A stretch of DNA of 64,000 nt from assembly GCA_950295325.1 (NCBI GenBank), contig OX485807.1:51634796-51698795 (forward strand). The letters run 5' to 3'. Below are positions 12,207 through 22,819 of this stretch, piece by piece. Source of the DNA: Polytrichum commune (lineage: Eukaryota > Streptophyta > Polytrichopsida > Polytrichales > Polytrichaceae). How positions within the stretch are numbered: the stretch's first letter is position 1; the number at the start of each line of letters is the position of its first letter. Both the position numbers and the translations under genes were made by a program. The notes beneath the pieces were generated by a model, which searched no databases, was not told the origin of the DNA, and saw only the letters and a program-made list of their open reading frames with translations.

Positions 12207-12530
12207 CGCTCGCTCGCTGTGTTGAAATTCAAGTGTTGCAGTCTCGCAGTCTCGCAGATCAAGCAACTCTCTCAATCTCTCGCGCAAGCAGCGTTGAAAT
12301 TCAAGTGTCGCAGATCAAGCAACTCTGTGTGTGTGTGTGTGTGTGTGTGCGAGGTCAGCGATTTGAACTCTGTGAGCGATTGAAGGACCAACCAAAAATT
12401 TTGAGTTTATTTTGGAGGAAGCTATATCTTTGTGGAAGGATTCAAGAAAGTTTCGATTCTTGTTTACTAATCCTGAGAAATGTCTTGCAGGAAGAGTAGA
12501 GGTTGAATCAGAAGATGGTGAGGACTTTCA
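12081..12530 (+). other. CT/GT microsatellite region, possible transcript leader
   Basis: A (CT)n run at about 12173-12202 is followed by (GCTC)n, a direct repeat of GTTGAAATTCAAGTGT..GCAG at 12221 and about 12291, and a (GT)n run at 12325-12349. The frames are open for about 90-100 codons but are simple-sequence derived. A CT-rich leader upstream of a plant gene would look like this, but no following exon is recognised. Confidence 0.4.
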
Positions 12531-14429
12531 CCCTTAAACTCATTTGAATTTTAGCAACCTTTCATTACAATCAACTCTTTAAAAAAGAGTTGGTTAATCC
12601 TTGGCCTTCAAACGTGGTGAAGGGCTTAGCCAGGTTCAATTCCTGCCAAGGATACCACTTAGTACTCAAATTTTGAGTTTAAAGCCTACAACATTAAAAG
12701 ATATGAAGGATTTTAACCTACTAAAAATTAGTTTTGAAGGCAATTGGCGGGTAACTTAAAAACTCAAAAGGTTTTCAACTTACAAAAATTTGATATTGTA
12801 GGATGCAACCTATGCCATGAGGGAAATAGCCTATGCCTTTTAAAGAGGTAGGCAATTAACCTCAATAACTTCAAAAACTTTTCGGACACTGATGACTGTA
12901 ACATAAATTTATTTGTTTATTTTTACGTTGAGTGCTTCAGAGATCATGTTTCCTGGATTTGCTATGCTTGTGGCATCTCGATGAAGTAGGAGTCTGGAGC
13001 AGTGTTGTAACTTACCGGTATGGAACAACTATAAAAACCATGTACTTGTTTTATCAACGGTGCATTGATTGGTGTGTTTGGTGTTTTAAATCGATTCTAG
13101 AGACTGGTAACATCCTGATCTCGAATCTAAAATTTAACTTTAGACAATATCCATATCCGGGCCTATGTTACTTGCATGTGTGTGTGTATATATATAAAAG
13201 CATTTTATAGTATGATAATATCACAACATTCCTCAACACTAGGGTATTGTATCCCTAGGGTTGGGAACTTTGTAAGTATTATTTTTCACTTATGTTGGGT
13301 CACCTTTGCAAATGAATAGCGTTAAGCATGAGTATTGTTCACTTTGCAAGGATGAACAAACATGTGTGTTTCTGTCCATTTGATGTATAACCCAAACTTA
13401 ACTAACTTAATACTAAAATTTGCAGCTAGTCAGTCTAATGGCCGTTGTTTGCCTACCACATTTGGAAATCCGCTTTATTCTACATTGGCTAGGCATGTCA
13501 CCATGACATATCCACTTTATTATGAAGCCGGTGTTAATTAGGGGATACTCGTAAGGAATTTGCGCGAGGTACTAGGGCTAACCTTATATATATGTATATA
13601 TAAATTTTTAATCAACCCTAGAAGTTGTCAAATGTTGTGATGTCAATATCAGTATGGCAACATTGGTATGGACCCTATCCTCCCATGCTCACAAGGAATG
13701 TCAAAGAACATAAGCATGATGGCATCAATAGAGCTATTCGTAAAGTAAAGCAGACGAAACCTTGGGTTTAGTCCCAACCCATGAGTTTATGAAAATTAAC
13801 AAAATAAAAATAAAAAATAAAAAATCACCAAGTTTTTACAGTGCTTGAATCACCATACACAACAAATGATGCCATGCTACCAAAAACCAACTTTCTAGCT
13901 AGCCCTATTAGGATGGGGGTGGGCCAAACCACCCTTGAAAGTTGAGACCCACTGGTCAACGCACTCAATACCAACCCTTACGCTACGTACTTACAACATG
14001 ACAAAGTTTGGGTTGCATAAAGCTATTGGAATGGAAGGGTGACCTAGCTAGGGGTCGGAATTAGATGCCTCTGCTTTTACTCATATTCCGACCTCGTGAC
14101 TATGTCCATCATGTCCTTTTGAATCCTCTTTTGCCTTCCAATTACACAACTAACTCATGAGGTTGGGTACAAAGGACACACTAGAAGATACCAAGCCGGA
14201 GTAACATGACGGCAATTAATTGGTTCTTTTACCGGGGGCTACCATTTGGAGCTATGCATTACTATAACATTTTATCGGCCGTGTTTTTTTTACTCGAGCT
14301 ACATAAATACATCATAAACATAATAACTTATCTGGTAAAAGAATGATAATGTGGCTAGAAAGTTATTGCAACATGTAACTCCAAATGGTAACCCACACTA
14401 ATAAGACAATTCAATGTAATTGCATATGA
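12531..14429. other. non-coding DNA
   Basis: About 1.9 kb with no recognisable gene. The segment around 12590-12660 has a tRNA-like GGTTCAATTCC but does not fold to full tRNA length. Confidence 0.5.
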
Positions 14430-14640
14430 ACCCATCGAGTTTGAGAAATAACTAGTTGACGTTCAAAACTCCAAGAAAATTACCCATCGTTTTAGAGGAA
14501 CATATGAAATGTACCTCAAATTAATAAAGAAAAAAAACCGAAAGCTCATAATGTGTAACCGATTGGACTTGGGAACACTAGGGTTTTGACGGATGTTGCC
14601 CAAAAATATTTCCGGACACTACGTGAAGGACTTCTTCTTC
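14430..14640 (+). pseudogene. coding-like relic of the dispersed family, copy 2
   Basis: The plus-strand translation resembles the relic at 8985-9274 (a P-I-E-F-E-K block, then a K-K-I-T-H-R-F-R-G block). It carries in-frame stops. Confidence 0.4.
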
Positions 14641-15019
14641 TATAGAAATGAATGATACATGAATTGCAAGTAGATGTAAGCCCAATAGTGGAGAGTGGCA
14701 TACTATGTCATCTACATAAAGGCATCCCAACCCTCGTATGTTAACCCTCGTATGTATTTAAAGGGTGAATAACTAACATGGTACACTAGCATCACCAATT
14801 GCCATGATAGCTTTTCGTGGTCAATGTGTGACCATATGATGATTGTGTTCAACCACATTATGGCTTCGTAAAGCTTTAGGACTCCGGAAGCATTGCATAG
14901 CTCAAGGGCATCTATGATGTAGATATCATGATGGGTAAGGAAGATAGCTCGTCGATTGACAATTGAGTGCCCATTCAAAGGTTCCGATATTAAGCATCAT
15001 TTGTAACAAAAATAGATAT

Positions 15020-16560
15020 TGGGTTACAACTACACCAAATAGTGTATTTAGTGTCACCAATTCTATTTTGTCTTGCTCAATATCGATTGTGAACCACATG
15101 TGTAATAGTGTCACCGACACTAAATGTAAATCTAGCATTTGGCATTCCTTGCAAAAAAAAGAGGTTTGGGCATTATATTTTTATATATTTTTTCATTTAT
15201 TAAGTGATTTTCAATCCAATTTTCAATCATCCATGACTATATATTCATTATAGTAATGTTAGGATGCAAACTATTCCACCACAATGGGCAAGGAATGTAG
15301 CCCTTTGATTGAAAATTTAGTGCCCATTGAAAGGTTCGTACTATTAAGCATTTTTTGTAACAAAAGAATTACAACTTACAACTAATGTTGACACCATTCG
15401 GGTATCTATAATGAGGATTCAGTTCTTCTTTTGACACCAACACCGAGGGTATGGATGTTAGAGGGTACTTTTGTTTTCAATACCATTTGGGTCTATATAT
15501 TGTGCAAGAACCTTCAACATGCCTGGGGGAAATTGCCCTAGTATCAAAATGTTTTAGAATGGTACGTATTGACCCAAATAGGAACTCAAATTTACAAAGA
15601 TTCTCTATCCTTGATACCATTACATTATTTATGGTGTATAGTGTTGCAAAGGGCCTACGCTAGATGCCTAGAGGTCTCAAAGTGTCACGTCCGCTAATTG
15701 CCAATATGATTCTATTTTCCAACACAAGTAACTTTTAAAGTGAAAAATGCTTGCATTACGACATTTTGTGTAGCACATTGGGGATACTTGAGATGATAGT
15801 TTTGCGTTCTAGTATGCAAGGGGAAGATATTGTTGAGCATACTAATGGCAAGTGTCGTGTTTACGCTTTAGTGTGCAAGAGGAATATATTCTTGAGCATA
15901 CTAATGTCAAGTGTCATTTGTGTATACTTTAGTCAAACTTGTAGATCATTGTGTAGTAGAGGTATACACCTCATAGCACTGTTGAACATACTTATGCCAA
16001 GATATTAGTAAGCGCGCTTGAACATCAAGTGTCATGAGGTGAAACTAATGTTGAAAATTGTTGATCATCGGTGTAACTTGACATACACCTCAAAAATAAG
16101 GTAAGTGAAATTGATTTGCATGTGACACTAAATTCCATAAATGGTGTATTGATGTTGACTACATTAAATATTGTATTTAGTGCCATATGGTATTTTATGT
16201 CACCGTGGTAATTTTTCTTATGACACTTCTTGAATAAGTTTACAACTATTGTCTTAGACAATTGTGATTTGGTTGAAATCCATGCTAATTATTGAGACAA
16301 AGTTTGGTGTATTTTGCATCCTAGCAATGCTATAAGGAAATATTGTCATGGATGAATGGAATTTGGATGAAAGATCACATACTAAGTAAAAATAATTGCA
16401 ACATTGCAGATCTATAATGCCCAAATGTTTTACAATTGAATGTTAGGTTTACATTTAGTGTTGGTGACACATCATGGGAGGTTTTCTTAAGTATTGAGCA
16501 AGACAATTAGAATTGGTGACACTAAATTCAATATTTAGTGTGGTGATACTACCATGCATT
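15020..16560. repeat. dispersed MITE-like repeats with ATATTTAGTGTCA-type ends
   Basis: About 16155-16545 begins ATTAAATATTGTATTTAGTG and ends ACTAAATTCAATATTTAGTG. A related ~380-bp copy lies at 30107-30490, with shared inner blocks (ATATTGTCATGGATGA, GAGCAAGACAATTAGAAT-like). About 15028-15150 holds a fragment in the opposite orientation. The superfamily is not assigned. Confidence 0.5.
15661..16145 (+). repeat. dispersed repeat, copy 1
   Basis: Collinear with 18757-19400. Both begin with TAGATG-CTAGAGG-CTC and share CACGTCCGCTAATT and ACATTGGGGATACTTGAGAT. Here the sequence corresponding to the nested 159-bp insert of copy 2 is absent. Confidence 0.75.
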
Positions 16561-16767
16561 CACCTATATATCATACCAACACTAGTTACAACTTAGGGTG
16601 AGTTTTCATGTATGCCGCTCGTCCACTAGATTTTAGATAGTAGTAGGTTGGATGTGTTCTCGTGAAGACAAATAAAAAGCAATCAACCAACCACAATTTG
16701 GTTGCCTACTAGAATGTGGAGGGCCGTCACCATGGGCCACTAGACTTCCACTTGCCCACTAAACACT

Positions 16768-16769
16768 TC

Positions 16770-16804
<35 letters not shown>
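16768..16804. repeat. (CAA)n microsatellite
   Basis: Uninterrupted AAC/CAA trinucleotide run of about 37 bases. Confidence 0.95.
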
Positions 16805-16806
<2 letters not shown>

Positions 16807-16899
16807 TGGTTGGCATATACCATAATGAACACTACCCATCATAGTTCACCTACATTTATCCTTATTTGCACTAAAGTATGATGGGCGACAATGTCTAGG

Positions 16900-17070
16900 G
16901 AGGAGTTTGGACATAATTAATGGACATTTTTAGTGTTTCCAAGTCCAACCAGTTTCATGTTGACATCTTTTGGTTTTTCTTTATTAGTTGGAGATATAAT
17001 CCCTAGATTCCTCCAAAATGATTAGTAATTTGCATGAAGTCTTGAACTTCAACTGGTTAATTCTCAAATT
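16900..17070 (-). pseudogene. coding-like relic of the dispersed family, copy 3
   Basis: The minus-strand DNA is similar to 8985-9190 (shared GACATCTT-TGGTTTT-CTTTATT and AACTTCAAC-GGTT). Only short open stretches remain. Confidence 0.4.
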
Positions 17071-18149
17071 CAACATGTTTGTGTGTGACTATGCTAATTA
17101 TTGTATTTAGTGCCACTTACTATTTGGAGTTACACAATGCTATATATTTCTACTATCGATGTAGGTTGTTACCAAGTAAAGATGCTAAAGCTCTATAATG
17201 TCCAAACAACCATTTGACCTTTGTTGGTAAAACATTGCGTTTATATGTGATAAAATAGCATGTTGTAGTTTCATGGTAGCGTGGATTAAAATACATATAT
17301 AAATAGAAGGTTGCCTAAATTTATAAGAAAATATTGACTTGTTTTGCTCAATCAAAAAATTAGACCAATGCCCAAATCACATAAGCTTAGCTCACATTTG
17401 CTGCTATTCAATGAAATAGCTTTTAGGTATCAATGCTTTTAAACATACAATGCAAAGCCTTTTGTGAGTCTTTTGTCTCGCCATTCTAACACTTCTAACC
17501 CACGGTCTTTCACAAATATAACATATCTCTCACACATAACAAACCATATCACACAAGAGTTTAGAGTAACTAAGGGGAGGCTCGAAGGTGAAGGTAAGGG
17601 TTTAGGGTAAATCGACCACCTTAGATGAAATTAGCAACAGCCATCCAAAATCGTACGAAAAACTTGGATAAACACCTAACTTTTTAGAAATATCTTATGA
17701 AACTACTAGATTTAAATATGTTATTTTCCAGGTTGCCTAACCATTTTGATCACTTATAATTAATCATTAGGCAAAGACCCGTCCAAGCCGCCACAATACA
17801 ACAATATCTTAGTGTAGTTGTCGGCTCTCCCTGTTCATTGGTAGGTGAGTGGTGTTTATGGAAACCCACCCTTCCCCAGCTCGATCGGCCAAGTGGGAAA
17901 GTGAATGTACGATTTTCACTATTCTGTCAGAGTCGTTAGTTCCAATCGTGCCTCCACCATAATATGTGTACTAATTAGTACTCTATCAACCGCTCAAATA
18001 ATTCAAAAAATCATTTCTAAAAGTAACGCAGTAAAAAAAACTCAGTGAGAATAAATACTAGGCTGTACAAGAGTACGAAGTCTATGGTATTAACCGCCGC
18101 TTCACACTATGGCCGTCCAAGTCGAGAGGCCGTGGGATTGAATGGCCAA
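17071..18149. other. non-coding DNA
   Basis: Nothing gene-like was recognised in about 1.1 kb. Confidence 0.5.
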
Positions 18150-18300
18150 ACTTTGTTGAGAGTCCAAAGAAATGGGTTCAGCGGTTCGATTCCCGGCTGT
18201 GAAATCTCCTCTCTACTTGATGGAAAACTTGCCAGGTGGTGTACCGCCTCCTGTGCTTTGGTGTTGGCATGTCGGCCTTCTGTCTTCAAAAAATAAAAAG
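18150..18300 (+). mobile_element. tRNA-derived SINE-like element, copy 2
   Basis: A-box-like TTGTTGAGAG, B-box-like GGTTCGATTCCC, the same body as the copy at 11476-11690 (CTTGCCAGGTGGT, TCGGCCTTCTGTCT) and an A-rich tail ending at 18300. The orientation is opposite to copy 1. Confidence 0.75.
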
Positions 18301-18756
18301 GGCTGAAAATAGCCAATAAAATATAGGAATTGGAGCCTTTGGTTGGGCAGAGTGTGAAGCCTCCAAAGGCCAAGCTCAAAGTCCAAAGGAAGAAGGAGCA
18401 TCCACTTTGTTCCTTGTTTAAGACAACCCCTCCAATCTAACGGCAAGGATATTGTCAATTTTTTACTTTTTTGTGAAAGAAAATCGACAGCCTCTTGACC
18501 ATGGTTTGGGTTTCCGTTCCTGTCTGACCCAAACTTCCTTCGGGAGTTCATCACCTTGGTCAAAAAGTATTGCCATGTAGGCATTTTGGAGGGCGACGGC
18601 CTTTGGGAATTTGGCCTCTAGTGTGAAGGGTTGAGAGGCTGAATGCTTGGTTTCTTGCAATACAATTGGTGGAAATCAACGGCCTCTTGACCTTCGGCCA
18701 TAGTGTGAAGCGGTCCTTAATGGCACGTACACTATTTTGCAAGTGGGCGTAAAATT

Positions 18757-19400
18757 AGATGTCTAGAGGCCTCAAAGTTTCACGTCCGCTAATTACCAAT
18801 ATGATATTATTTGTCGAGATATGTAATTTTTTAAAGTGAAAATATATTTGCAATATGACATTTCACGTAGAACATTGGGGATACTTGAGATGATAGTTTC
18901 GTGTTTTAGTATGAAAGGGAAGATACTATTGAGCATAGTGATGGCAAGTGTCATGTGTTTAAATTTAGTATGCTAGAGGTAGATATTCTCGAGTATACCG
19001 ATGTCAAGTGTCATTTATGTACGCTTTAGTCAACCTGTGGGCAATTGTGTAACATATGGCCCACTCACACTTATTGGTGTGGGCCACTAACGACTGGCTC
19101 CTATCAGCAGGGCCACATTTCTCTCCAATTTGGATAGTGAGAGCCACTAGAGGTAACTAATGCTGGTAGCGACCGTTCATTGGTGGCCCACACCAGTAAG
19201 CGCGGGTGGGTTTATAGGCATACACCTCATAACACTACTGAACACACTCCTGTCATAATATCAATTAACGCACTTGAACGCCAAGTGTCATGAGGTGACA
19301 CTAAATGATGAAGTTATTGACCATTAGTGCAACCTAACATACGCCTCAAAATAGGGTGATTGATATTATTATGCACATGACACTAAATACCATAAACGCC
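18757..19400 (+). repeat. dispersed repeat, copy 2, carrying a nested insert
   Basis: Second copy of the 15661-16145 repeat. The alignment is broken only by extra DNA at 19057-19213, after which both copies resume at TATACACCTCATA or its equivalent. Confidence 0.75.
19057..19213. mobile_element. nested ~159-bp foldback/MITE-like element
   Basis: Absent from the paralogous copy at 15661-16145. The ends are imperfect inverted repeats of about 30 bp: the left ends TTGGTGTGGGCCAC and the right starts GTGGCCCACACCAGTAAG. It is too short to code. Confidence 0.65.
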
Positions 19401-21129
19401 GTCCTACAGTAACTCACGTAGTAGTCGGTTCTGAAAAGGTGAAAACCGGTATTCCTTTTTAATGTTAAAAAGTTTAACTGTTGCCTTCTTCTGAGTCCGG
19501 ATTGAAGGGGCATAATGATATTTGACCTTTTCTACGTGATCTATCGGAGCTCATAGATCTTAGCGTGCACTTCCCTCTAATGCGGAATCTACGTACCGCG
19601 TAGATGTGATTTTTTCTTTTCCTAGTCCTCCGGGATGTACACTACATTAGCTAGATTCTATCATGTGTGTGTGTGTGTGTTCTTGGGCTTCGTCCCTTGG
19701 ATCTTCCAAGGACTGGTAAAATATAATAAGACTGTTGTTGTATGCCATTCCGTGAATTTAAGTATTGTTTTGCATTTGGTACATGAGAGTTCTTCTAACT
19801 ACATGAGAGTGGTTTTTTTATTGGCTCTACATCATACCATGGGATAGAGGTATTGTGGAGATTGTCTTTGAGTGGTAATAGGGTCTAAGTAATGCATGTC
19901 ATAACTTAATCGGTGAAACTCGGTGAAATTTTCAATTTAATGAAAAATCTACATGGCACCAAGTGGATGATGATTCATGGTCCATTGGAAATTGCAACAG
20001 GCCCATCAAAAAGAGGTGGATCTAATGTAAAGCTAGGGGTTATGGTGAGCAATTATATTGCCATTGGCTCCCATAAGTATGATATCGTCATGGCAAGGTC
20101 ATGGGATTACCAACTATTTTGTATTGTCCATAAATTATGTTGTGGTCCATAGCCACTTTCCTCATAATATGTGGAGCTCATTTGATTATCTTATTCATCA
20201 TCAAAGTGAAGATTTGGGTGCTCATTAAATGGTCATATAAATTCCCCCCATTTGTGTTGACATTGAACCTAGAATGCTTATCATATTTTGAATACACTAT
20301 CAAATGTCATCGAAACACGTGTCTTTTTGGTATATGTTCTTGGAACCACATGAAACCACACACCACTCAAATATAGGTGTCAAATTAAGAAAAGTAACCC
20401 AATCATTCATGTGTACCTTCGTACTAATCATGTGTTTGATATCCCTAGGCGAAGTGGGTTACTCAAAAAGAAAAAAATACCACCTACATTAGATGTCCAT
20501 TTAATAAAAGTAACTGAATTAGGCCCACTCACCCTATCTCTTCATTTGCATGCATCCTCAACCGCCTTATCTTGTGTGACTCTATTCGTGGCCATATATC
20601 ATTCCACATGTTTTACATAACATTACTCACTCTGCAACTCTCATTTTGTGCGCCCTCAAAATATAATAGTGGGATGCTCAAAAAATTGCACAAGAAACTT
20701 AGATAGAAACTAAACTCTCAACATTCCACTGTTACATTTCGAAGGCCCATGTCTACCAAATATAGTATATTTAATTCCATCCTCCCCTTTTCTAAAGAAT
20801 CCACTGAAACTGGTAGATGTACATCGTCTCCCTCGACACCTCACTTTCCCTACCTTTCCTTCCCTTTCCGAGCCTCCAGGATGTACACATCATATAGATT
20901 TCATGCGCATGTTGTCTGTGAGTTTAACTTCTCTCATGTGTGCGTGCTCTCTCAGTCAGGACACTTTCTCCTGTTTTACGAGATCTACTAAACATCCATT
21001 ATCTACAGAATGTATTGTATTCAGTAGATGTATCCGTGTCTCTCTTATCACTTTATTTCCTTTTTGTCCCAGCTCCAGGATCTACACCTTTTATAGATTT
21101 TTGTCGCATTGTGCTATCTGTGTGTGTAA
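19401..21129. other. non-coding DNA with a dispersed repeat copy
   Basis: Holds a (GT)n run near 19665-19680 and, at about 20145-20410, a second copy of the repeat at 7660-8260. The rest shows no credible gene. Confidence 0.5.
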
Positions 21130-21610
21130 GGGCCACTTCACACACGAGCCAAATGCCAGGATCACGAAACTGTGAGAGCCCTCAAAAGTGTCCAAAGCCC
21201 GTCTCAAGACACCTCCAAAATCATGGAGTGTGGTCACGGTCCCTCAAGTGTAGTGTGAAGTCATAATGGCCGGGTCTTTAGCCAAAAGCTATTTCAATGA
21301 ATTTTTATTTATGCGAGGTCCTCACACATGAAGAAATGCAATAAATCAATAGTTGTGAGATTTTGGAGTGCCATGGTTTCTCGGTTTTGTGTTAAGCCTA
21401 CCTTTAGGAGGTGGTTTTGAAAATAGTCAAAGTGACCATGAAACATGGACCCTTTGATGCTATGTTGGAATCCATGTAGACTTTCCATCCATCTTGCATT
21501 CACTTACTCTGTTGGTTCCTCAAGCGTAGTGTGAAATGAACTTGGATCAGCTCCGCCTTTTCCACCAATGAGAGTGCTTGTATTGCAATGGTCACGGGCC
21601 CGCAGTTCTC
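21130..21610 (-). mobile_element. Harbinger-like MITE, copy 2, right end decayed
   Basis: Left TIR GGGCCACTTCACACACGAG preceded by TAA at 21127-21129. The body is collinear with 46857-47358. The right terminal repeat is degraded beyond recognition at about 21600-21625, so the copy is non-mobile. Confidence 0.8.
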
Positions 21611-21625
21611 AGTGATAGTGATTTC

Positions 21626-22819
21626 ACATGTTTTATGGGATCTATCAGGGTGGGTAGATTTCATTCCCATCCTCCCGTTTCTGAAGAATCTAATATACCT
21701 GGTAGATTTGAGCCGTCTCTCTCCCTCATCACTTTCCCTTTTCTTTCCTTAGAGCCCAGGATCTACACCGCTGCTAGATTCAGCCTTCTGCTGTTGTCTT
21801 TTGTGTGTTGTTGGTGTTCGTTGTTGCAGCCTGCCTCAGGAGGGAGCTTCTTCAGCTGCCACCTCCGAAGCTCCTCATCGCCCGCCGCCGAGCCGCTCAT
21901 CAGCTTCATTATAGCTTCGTCCTGCTCTCTCCCCAGGCTCACCACTCATCACACAGAAACAAAGGGGAAACAAAAAAAACCTCTTCCCTTCCTGCAAAGC
22001 CCTCTTCAAAGCAAAACAAAGTACTTAGTTATTCCACACACCGTTTTGTAGCTGGCCTGCTCACGGATCTCGCATCATTCATCCCTTTCTTGTGCAGCTT
22101 CAACAAGTTAATCTCTTCAACCTCATCGCTGAGGCCACGCCTGTTTGTTTGCTGAGCTCAGACGATCTCTTCTGCTTCAATTCATTTTTGTGAGATGTTT
22201 TTGTGAGATTCGGAGTTCGGCAGTGAATGAATGTTGGAGGTTTCCATCGTCTGTCCTTGCCAACAATTTCTTCAACCCCCTTGATGCCAAAGCCGTGTCT
22301 GTTTTCTGAGCTCAAATGATCTCTCCTGCTTGAGGTCATGTTCGGTTGATGTTTGTGAAACATTCGGGGTTAGGCAGTGAATGAATGTGGAAATTTTTCA
22401 TCATTTTGCTTGTGCCAATAATCTCTTCACCCTCCTCGGTGAGGCCATGCCTGCCTGTTTGCTTGATGAGCTCAAATGACTTCCCCTGCTTGAGCTCATG
22501 TTGGGTTGCCCACTAAGCTTAGTACAGACGTTCGTGCGAAATTCGGGGTTAGGCTGTTAGTGAATGTGGAAAGTCTTGAGTTTTGAAGCTTACGGATGGA
22601 GAGAAGGGAAGCGAGGAGTGGGAAGCTCTAAAAGTGTGTTAAAGAGAGTTTCATGGTCACGCACTACATAGCTCGCACTAGTGAAGACACCGAGGTGCAT
22701 GCAGTGCTTGGAATAATATTAAGCTATGGCGGAGGTGGTGAGGTGAGGTGAGGTGATGGTGTGATTCTCCTCCATTGGATTTCGGAAGCAGGTTGTGTGA
22801 ATTTTTCTGTAAAGCCAAA
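21626..22819. promoter_or_regulatory. 5' flank and probable leader of the glycosyltransferase gene
   Basis: C/T-rich sequence with several repeated GAGCTCA-ATGA blocks (22140-22500: GAATGAATGT, GTGAGATTCGG-like) and no recognised exon. It probably contains the promoter and 5' UTR of the gene starting at 22820. No TATA box is assigned. Confidence 0.35.

Noticed and set aside
12081-12499. Overlapping frames of 88-100 codons
   Set aside because: Driven by CT and GT microsatellites; Ser/Leu and Cys/Val runs have no coding character.
12590-12660. tRNA-like segment: GGTTCAATTCC and complementary ATCCTTG/CAAGGAT ends
   Set aside because: Only about 57 bases lie between the complementary ends and no D and anticodon arms of normal size can be drawn; at best a tRNA relic.
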